The notes under the pieces: model-generated | Told to the model about the DNA's origin: nothing | Databases searched by the model: none | Seen by the model: the letters and a program-made list of their open reading frames with translations, nothing else | DNA from: Treponema_I sp045599005 | GTDB taxonomy: Bacteria > Spirochaetota > Spirochaetia > Treponematales > Treponemataceae | Direction: 5' to 3' | NCBI GenBank assembly: GCA_045599005.1 | Contig: JAZRVF010000026.1 | Location: forward strand, 62,001 to 126,000 | Length of the DNA: 64,000 bases | Part shown: positions 59,394 through 64,000 of the stretch, one piece after another | Position numbering within the stretch: the first letter of the stretch is position 1 | How the letters are laid out: each line of letters starts with the position of its first letter | Program-made: the position numbers and the translations under genes

Positions 59394-60683
59394 TCAGTCT
59401 GCAAGAGAACGGCATTCAAGATAATACCGTTTCTCAGTGGCTTCTCCCATTGAGAAACTTTTGCGGGGAAGGGGACCGTTTGTTGCAATTGTCTGGAAAA
59501 AACTGTCCTTTGCGATCGGCGGCAGAAGAATTCCCACTGAAGAAGCCTTTCTGCTTAGGCGGAGAACTTCGTCAGCCCCATGGATAAAATCAATCTCCCA
59601 ATTTCTGCCTTCCATGATTCTGTCCAATGCCGGCTGAAGTCTGCTGACAGCCAGCTCCTTGATATCTGTGTGAAGAAGAAGACACTTCAGTTCTCCGTTC
59701 TCCATGAATTCAAAGCCGAAATCCGCTTTACTTGAACCGACGGTTCTTTCCAGTTCTTCTGCGCTGGAAAGAGATGTCACCGTTCCTTCAAGCATGGAAG
59801 CCAGTTTTTCTGCAACGTCACGCCCTTCTGCCCCGAACAGAACCCTGTGGATCGGCTCAAAAGTCAGACCTTTGTCATAAATGCTGACAATCTCGACAAG
59901 GGCATAACGGCAGGGATGATTCTCTCTGTCAGCCTCGGGAACATCAGCTTTCAGTTCGTCCCATACGGCTTTTGCTGTTGCAAGTGAATGGTTTCCGTCT
60001 CCGGCTGCAAAAAGAAAAGTGCTTCCGTCCGGCTGTCTGTTCTGTTCTGCAAGCTCGTCCAATGCTTTCTGAACCAGTTCCTCATCTGCTTCTGCCAGAG
60101 CCCAGCCGGTGATATGTCCGCCTTTTTCCATTAAATCCGTGTCGTAAAGCGGTTTCTGTTTCCTGGCGGCATTTCCAGCGGCCTCAACAAGAAGTCCGCG
60201 GGCATCATCAGCCAGAAGCATGATATGGGGCGTCTCAACAGTCGCATTTTTCCGGATGGCAACTCTGGGCGGAATTCTGTCTACAATTGTCTGCTCGGTT
60301 GAACGGATCAGCGCCTTTGAAAAAGGTTTCCATTCATAGGCCTCCAGATCAATGGCACCGATCAGGCCGCATCTTCTGTGTCCGTATTCTGTAGTTCTTT
60401 CTATATAGATGAATGAATTTACAGGTGTGTCAAAAACAGATTCTCTGTATTCCTTCATTGTTCTGTTGATTTTCTCAATGCGTTCGGTTCTGTCACCCTC
60501 ATTCAGGTACACTTCCGGAAAAATGATGTTCAGAGTTGAAGGATTCCCTTTGGTATTGGCGGCGCACCGGCTCCAGTATTCTTTGTCCTGGGTGAACTGG
60601 TCACAGGCGATTACAGCCCACTGTTCCATGTCTGATCTGTTTTTGGGAAGCAGAATTCCTGCTTTTACAAATGCATTTTTCAT
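59394..60683 (-). CDS. DUF1015 family protein
   Basis: 429 residues of the DUF1015 family, often annotated as SpoOJ/ParA/ParB/repB-like without biochemical support. Patterns: QWAVIACDQFTQDKEYW at the N-terminus, NIIFPEVYLNEGD, ADGN-like FAAGDGNHSLATAKAVW in the middle, and DFIHGADEVLRL near the C-terminus. Function unknown. It is divergent from rpoN with a 55-base gap. Confidence 0.88.
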   Translation of the reverse strand: MKNAFVKAGILLPKNRSDMEQWAVIACDQFTQDKEYWSRCAANTKGNPSTLNIIFPEVYLNEGDRTERIEKINRTMKEYRESVFDTPVNSFIYIERTTEYGHRRCGLIGAIDLEAYEWKPFSKALIRSTEQTIVDRIPPRVAIRKNATVETPHIMLLADDARGLLVEAAGNAARKQKPLYDTDLMEKGGHITGWALAEADEELVQKALDELAEQNRQPDGSTFLFAAGDGNHSLATAKAVWDELKADVPEADRENHPCRYALVEIVSIYDKGLTFEPIHRVLFGAEGRDVAEKLASMLEGTVTSLSSAEELERTVGSSKADFGFEFMENGELKCLLLHTDIKELAVSRLQPALDRIMEGRNWEIDFIHGADEVLRLSRKASSVGILLPPIAKDSFFQTIATNGPLPRKSFSMGEATEKRYYLECRSLAD

Positions 60684-60738
60684 GCTCAGAAATATATCAA
60701 ATCAGTTTTCTTTATGCTACACTCAAGACGTGAGTGCC

Positions 60739-62157
60739 ATGGAAATGTCCATCTATGCAAGGATGGCGCAGCAGCAGAAATTATCTCCCCAAATGATACA
60801 GCAGGCAAATCTTCTTCAGCTGTCTTCCGATGATCTCAGGGCAGAAATTTTTGCTGAGATTGAAAAAAATCCGGCTTTGGAAATTACAGGGGATTCTTCC
60901 TACCTGTCAGCAAAAGACAGTGATGATCACCAGAAATTTCTTGAGAGCACTCCTGATGAGGGCCCCACATTGCAGGAGCATCTTCTGGAGCAGTGGTCTG
61001 TGACTCCTCTTGAAGATTTTCCTCTTCGAGGACGGATTCTTGGTGAGCAGCTGATCCAGAATCTTGATGAACATGGTTTTTTTATTGAACCATGCGGAAA
61101 TTTCCTTGAAGAAGATGATTCCCCCGGGCTTCTGGATTATGTCCTGAAAAAGCTTCATTCACTGGATCCTTCCGGCGTATGCTGTAAGGGTGTGGCAGAA
61201 AGTCTTGCAATCCAGGCAGAGAACCGGAAAAACTGCCCACCGCTGGTGCCTGACCTTCTGTATAATCATTTCCCGCTGCTGGACCCGCCCCGTCCGCCGC
61301 TTATTCTCCGTAAACTGAATGCTCTTTCCCCTGAAGACAATCCCGCCGGCATGGATTATTCCGTGCTGACAGAATCTGATATAGAAGATGCGCTTGACTT
61401 CATCCGCACCCTGAATCCTCATCCGGCACAGGATTTTCCTTCCGGGAACAGCACAGTGTTCGCAAATCCCGATGTTATTGTGCGTAAGGCATCCGATGAA
61501 GAAGTTGAAGACGGAAGTGATGATTTTGTTGTCGAACTGACATCTGGTCAGCTGCCGACAGTTGCAGTCTCCGAGGATTTCAGAAAGCTGGCAGAAACAA
61601 AAGGAGCCGCTGGCCGCTATGCGTCAGAGGCAGTACGCAATGCCAGGGACTTTCTTTCAGCAGTGGAACAGAGAACCCGGACTCTGTTCCTTATCTCCAA
61701 TGCGATTGTGTCTCATCAGAAGGAGTTTTTCCGAAAAGGAAGATCTGCTCTGGTGCCGCTTAAGATGGCCGAGGTTGCTGAGGAAACCGGCCTTCATGAA
61801 GCGACAGTTTCCCGTGCTGTAAACGGAAAGTTTCTCCGGTGCGCTTTCGGTGTTTTTGAGTTGAGATCATTTTTCACAGGATCAGGCGGTGTAAAAGCTG
61901 CAAAATCTGTTGCGGCAAAAACTTCCGCAGATGATTCTGAAGCTTTACCTGTGTCAGAAGATTCCGTGCTTTCAAAAGAGGCTGTCCAGGCGCAGATCCG
62001 GCAGATCCTTTCAGAACATGAGGCAAGCGGCAGTACAAAAAAACTTTCTGATGAGAAAATCGCCACTGCACTCAAAGAACGGGGCATCGACATTTCCCGG
62101 CGGACTGTCGCAAAATACAGGTCCCAACTGAACATAAAATCCTCTTTTGACCGGTAA
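60739..62157 (+). CDS. rpoN: RNA polymerase sigma-54 factor
   Basis: 472 residues. Start ATG 60739, after which the product begins MEMSIYARMAQQQKLSPQMIQ; the frame is open far upstream but that part overlaps the divergent gene. Region I is Gln/Leu-rich (ANLLQLSSDDLRAEIFAEIE), then an acidic region II, the core-binding domain (about 75-230), the HTH around LVPLKMAEVAEETGLHEATVSRAVNGK, and the RpoN box ISRRTVAKYR near the end that reads the -24 element. An Ala/Ser-rich insert (about 380-420) separates HTH and RpoN box. No -24/-12 promoter was found by eye in the window. Confidence 0.95.
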   Translation: MEMSIYARMAQQQKLSPQMIQQANLLQLSSDDLRAEIFAEIEKNPALEITGDSSYLSAKDSDDHQKFLESTPDEGPTLQEHLLEQWSVTPLEDFPLRGRILGEQLIQNLDEHGFFIEPCGNFLEEDDSPGLLDYVLKKLHSLDPSGVCCKGVAESLAIQAENRKNCPPLVPDLLYNHFPLLDPPRPPLILRKLNALSPEDNPAGMDYSVLTESDIEDALDFIRTLNPHPAQDFPSGNSTVFANPDVIVRKASDEEVEDGSDDFVVELTSGQLPTVAVSEDFRKLAETKGAAGRYASEAVRNARDFLSAVEQRTRTLFLISNAIVSHQKEFFRKGRSALVPLKMAEVAEETGLHEATVSRAVNGKFLRCAFGVFELRSFFTGSGGVKAAKSVAAKTSADDSEALPVSEDSVLSKEAVQAQIRQILSEHEASGSTKKLSDEKIATALKERGIDISRRTVAKYRSQLNIKSSFDR

Positions 62158-62190
62158 TCCTCTCGTTTCGCCCATCTTGTAAAAAAAATT

Positions 62191-62219
62191 TTGCCTTTTC
62201 AGGTTTTTGTGTTTATACT
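62191..62219 (+). promoter_or_regulatory. Sigma-70 promoter upstream of the small ORF and hpf
   Basis: TTGCCT (62191-62196), 17-base spacer, TATACT (62214-62219). Expected start of transcription about 62226, three bases before the small ORF ATG. Confidence 0.6.
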
Positions 62220-62228
62220 TTTGACGGA

Positions 62229-62381
62229 ATGCGGACAACCTCTGCAATGGCAGATGGAATTCCGCCCGGAAATCCGCTTCCGGTGGATTTTGACAAGGAT
62301 TATTACAGGAAGCGTGATAAAAATTACGTCCATGTGGTTTTTACCGCTATCCATGACTCACCGCTGAGGCGGGATTTTTAA
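62229..62381 (+). CDS. 50-codon small ORF upstream of hpf
   Basis: An open frame from ATG 62229 (or 62247) to TAA 62379-62381, in the 234 bases between rpoN and hpf. The product of 50 residues begins MRTTSAMADGIPPGN and ends HDSPLRRDF; it is polar, without hydrophobic segments or a motif I recognise. No Shine-Dalgarno is present, and the promoter at 62191-62219 would make the mRNA nearly leaderless. The hpf binding site AAGGAG overlaps its stop codon, which would couple the two. Real coding status uncertain. Confidence 0.5.
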   Translation: MRTTSAMADGIPPGNPLPVDFDKDYYRKRDKNYVHVVFTAIHDSPLRRDF

Positions 62382-62391
62382 AGGAGCAAAC

Positions 62392-62682
62392 ATGAATACA
62401 ACAGTCAATGCAGTGGGATTTGTCCTGGACCAGGATCAGAACGACCTGATCAACAAAAAACTTTCACGCATCAAATATGCAGAAGATCTGGTCTCAACTT
62501 GTGCCATCAAAGTAAAGGAAGATAAAAAATTCTATTTTGACGCCTCAATTTCTTTCAGATGGGGTGCATCTGCCCACATTGAGGCTGATGACTATGATTT
62601 TGCAGCCGCTCTCAACAAACTGATGGATGTTACAGACAACAAAATCAAAAAGGAAAAAGACAAAATCCAGGAAAAGAACTGA
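62392..62682 (+). CDS. hpf: Ribosome hibernation promoting factor, short HPF/RaiA family
   Basis: 96 residues; a single HPF domain that binds the 30S decoding region and inactivates ribosomes in slow growth. The pattern LINKKLSRIKYAEDLV, the VxxSxRWGASAHIEADDYDF-like strand part and the C-terminal LMDVTDNKIKKEKDK fit the family. AAGGAG is six bases before the ATG. It is the second member of the classic rpoN-hpf cluster. The long form's C-terminal dimerisation domain is absent. Confidence 0.85.
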   Translation: MNTTVNAVGFVLDQDQNDLINKKLSRIKYAEDLVSTCAIKVKEDKKFYFDASISFRWGASAHIEADDYDFAAALNKLMDVTDNKIKKEKDKIQEKN

Positions 62683-62717
62683 TTTCTTCTCTCCAGACTG
62701 ATTCAATCACTTTTAGG

Positions 62718-62765
62718 CAGGCACTTTCAGGGCTGAAAAAGCATATGGAGTGCCTGTTTTTGTTT
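62718..62765 (+). terminator. Terminator between hpf and hprK
   Basis: CAGGCACT (62718-62725) pairs with AGTGCCTG (62749-62756) and a T-rich tract follows. It separates hprK from hpf transcription. Confidence 0.8.
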
Positions 62766-62779
62766 GATTGTGATTATGA

Positions 62780-62808
62780 TTGCTAAAAATCCCTTTAGGG
62801 GTTATATT
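62780..62808 (+). promoter_or_regulatory. Promoter giving a leaderless hprK mRNA
   Basis: TTGCTA (62780-62785), 17-base spacer, TATATT (62803-62808). The ATG at 62816 is seven bases further, at the expected transcription start. A G-run (62798-62801) is 14 bases from the ATG, too far for a normal Shine-Dalgarno. Confidence 0.6.
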
Positions 62809-62815
62809 ATTCTTC

Positions 62816-63805
62816 ATGGCTGACAAGGAATTCACAGTTCTAGACTTGCTCGATTTGGATCTTAAGGGACACAACTCCCTTGATCTGCATTGTGTCTGCG
62901 GGCGTAAAGGTCTTGTACGCAGCATCAGGAATCCTGATATCAACCGTCCGGGACTTGCTCTTTCAGGTTTTTTTGATTCCTTCGCTTTCCAGCGTGTTCA
63001 GCTTTTTGGCCGCGGTGAAGTTGCTTATCTTCAGAAACTTTTCAGCGAAAGCAATACGGATACAGTCAGACAGTTTTTTTCTTACGAAATTCCGTGCTGT
63101 GTATTCACCCATGATCTGGACGTGCCGGAAGATTTCGTCGCTTTTGCAGAGGAAGCCGGGTGTTCAGTTCTGTCCACCGATCTGGAATCTACGGAGTTCT
63201 CCACAAGACTGCTCCGTGTCTTCTCGAATATTTTTGCACCGAAGCGCACTATCCACGGTGTTCTTGTAGAAGTTTTCGGTGTCGGTATCATCCTGATCGG
63301 TGATTCAGGTGTCGGTAAAAGTGAGACCGCTCTGGAGCTGATTGAGCGAGGACATCGTCTTGTCGCTGATGACATTGTTGAACTGCGCTGTGTGAACGGA
63401 AATACTGTTCTCGGTCAGGGTGCCAATAAGATCATAAGTCATCACATGGAAGTGCGGGGCCTTGGCATCATCAATGTTGAGCAGCTTTACGGTGTCGGTG
63501 CCATCCGCGAGCAGAAAGAAGTCCAGCTTGTGGTCAAACTTGAGGAATGGGATGTGAACAAGGTTTACGACCGTCTTGGCACAGCGGAACTCAACATGGA
63601 GCTTCTGGGTGTAAAAATCCCGATGCTTGAGATTCCTGTAAAACCTGGCCGGAATGTTCCTATCATTGTTGAGACAGCTGCCATGAACGAGCGTCTTAAG
63701 TCAATGGGTTACCATTCTGCAAGAGATTTCAACCAGAATGTTCTGAAATGGATTGAATCTGGCGAGGCGCAGAATGCTTATTACGGCGGAGACGATTCCT
63801 ACTGA
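62816..63805 (+). CDS. hprK: HPr kinase/phosphorylase
   Basis: 329 residues. HprK phosphorylates HPr on Ser46 and reverses this, linking sugar status to carbon control. The N-terminal domain (1-130) is of the HprK type with NPDINRPGLALSGFFD; the catalytic domain has Walker A GDSGVGKSETALELI at about residue 160, LVADDIVEL, and the family signature MEVRGLGIINVEQLYGVGAI. Start MADKEF at 62816; no binding site. The HPr gene follows 66 bases later. Confidence 0.96.
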   Translation: MADKEFTVLDLLDLDLKGHNSLDLHCVCGRKGLVRSIRNPDINRPGLALSGFFDSFAFQRVQLFGRGEVAYLQKLFSESNTDTVRQFFSYEIPCCVFTHDLDVPEDFVAFAEEAGCSVLSTDLESTEFSTRLLRVFSNIFAPKRTIHGVLVEVFGVGIILIGDSGVGKSETALELIERGHRLVADDIVELRCVNGNTVLGQGANKIISHHMEVRGLGIINVEQLYGVGAIREQKEVQLVVKLEEWDVNKVYDRLGTAELNMELLGVKIPMLEIPVKPGRNVPIIVETAAMNERLKSMGYHSARDFNQNVLKWIESGEAQNAYYGGDDSY

Positions 63806-63871
63806 GGTGGAAATACCGCATTCTTTTGCGGAAACATATATTTGGTTTTATGAATGTCCAAGGAGATTAGA

Positions 63872-64000
63872 ATGGCAAAAGCAGAAAAAATGGTGACTGT
63901 TCGCAACAGAGCTGGAATTCATGCACGTCCGGCTGCTTTGATTGCGCAGACTGCAAATAAATTCGCGTCAGAGATCCTCATTGAAAAAGATTCAACAACA
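63872..64000 (+). CDS. ptsH: Phosphocarrier protein HPr (3'-truncated by window edge)
   Basis: The first 43 codons of HPr. ATG 63872 follows AGGAG (63861-63865). NRAGIHARPAAL contains the active-site His17 (His15 in standard numbering) that is phosphorylated by Enzyme I; the regulatory Ser46 region lies outside the window. With hprK directly upstream, HPr here is expected to be under serine control. A small hairpin CCGCA/TGCGG precedes the gene. Confidence 0.95.
   Translation, partial: MAKAEKMVTVRNRAGIHARPAALIAQTANKFASEILIEKDSTT

Noticed and set aside
1..64000. Mobile elements, integrases, rRNA genes or CRISPR arrays
   Set aside because: None seen; no transposase-like frame, no att-like duplication at tRNA ends, and no regular repeat-spacer array.

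Overview
The window looks like a chromosomal segment of a host-associated or gut-type spirochaete, most likely a Treponema. I base this on the gene content: a long S10/spc/alpha ribosomal cluster, an rpoN-hpf-hprK-ptsH cluster, a twin cyclic-nucleotide-binding Crp-like protein, a membrane protein with an Hsp70-like N-terminus and a C-terminal LysM domain, and many carbohydrate-active enzymes. The genus is an inference from recognised protein families; no database search was possible. There is no rRNA operon, insertion sequence, integrase, CRISPR array or phage module.

Layout. 1-13379 (+): ribosomal supercluster from the 3' part of rplC to rplQ, with secY and rpoA, closed by a 57-residue four-cysteine protein. 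The usual adk, map and infA are absent between secY and rpmJ; a long RNA hairpin lies there instead. 13772-17023 (+): carB, with unlike codon usage, G+C-rich elements on both sides and an intrinsic-terminator-like hairpin directly before its ribosome binding site. 17320-21114: a CitA/CitB-type two-component system, a divergent PQ-loop/SGNH-like fusion and a YugP-type protease. 21376-24662: convergent intracellular GH10 xylanase and GH31 glycosidase. 24859-31050: the Hsp70-like/acidic-repeat/LysM protein, an SLT lipoprotein, a NodB-type deacetylase and a CE12-type esterase. 31047-34723 (-): an ECF S-component, trkA and trkH, continuing into the esterase, behind a leader that can form a pseudoknot. 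34928-36502 (-): secreted 5'-nucleotidase. 36795-40368 (+): an outer-membrane-barrel-like protein overlapping a glutamine-rich membrane protein with a degenerate HD-GYP domain. 40529-44447 (-): hisD, a HisA-HisI-HisE fusion and a CDF transporter. 44570-50592 (+): a structured RNA candidate, a LacI-type operator, malQ and a very large GH13 protein. 50690-53897 (+): ACT protein, UPF0210 protein and MATE exporter. 53952-56492 (-): HD-GYP response regulator, tRNA-Thr(CGT) and twin-CNB regulator. 56587-59201 (+): PHP phosphoesterase and a ComM-like AAA protein. 59255-60683 (-): tRNA-Leu(CAA) and a DUF1015 protein. 60739-64000 (+): rpoN, a 50-codon small ORF, hpf, hprK and the start of ptsH.

How the genes fit together. 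The window combines growth functions with sugar-polymer use (xylan/xyloside, alpha-glucan, deacetylases), envelope maintenance (SLT, LysM, barrel plus transenvelope coil), and signalling (two HD-GYP proteins, two-component system, HPr kinase and HPr). The strongest candidates for undescribed biology are the structured RNA upstream of malQ (loop-to-downstream pseudoknot), the barrel/Q-rich-coil/degenerate HD-GYP pair, the PQ-loop/SGNH-like fusion, the Hsp70-like/LysM protein with near-identical 400-bp DNA repeats, and several genes whose promoters place the likely transcription start at the start codon (leaderless mRNAs).
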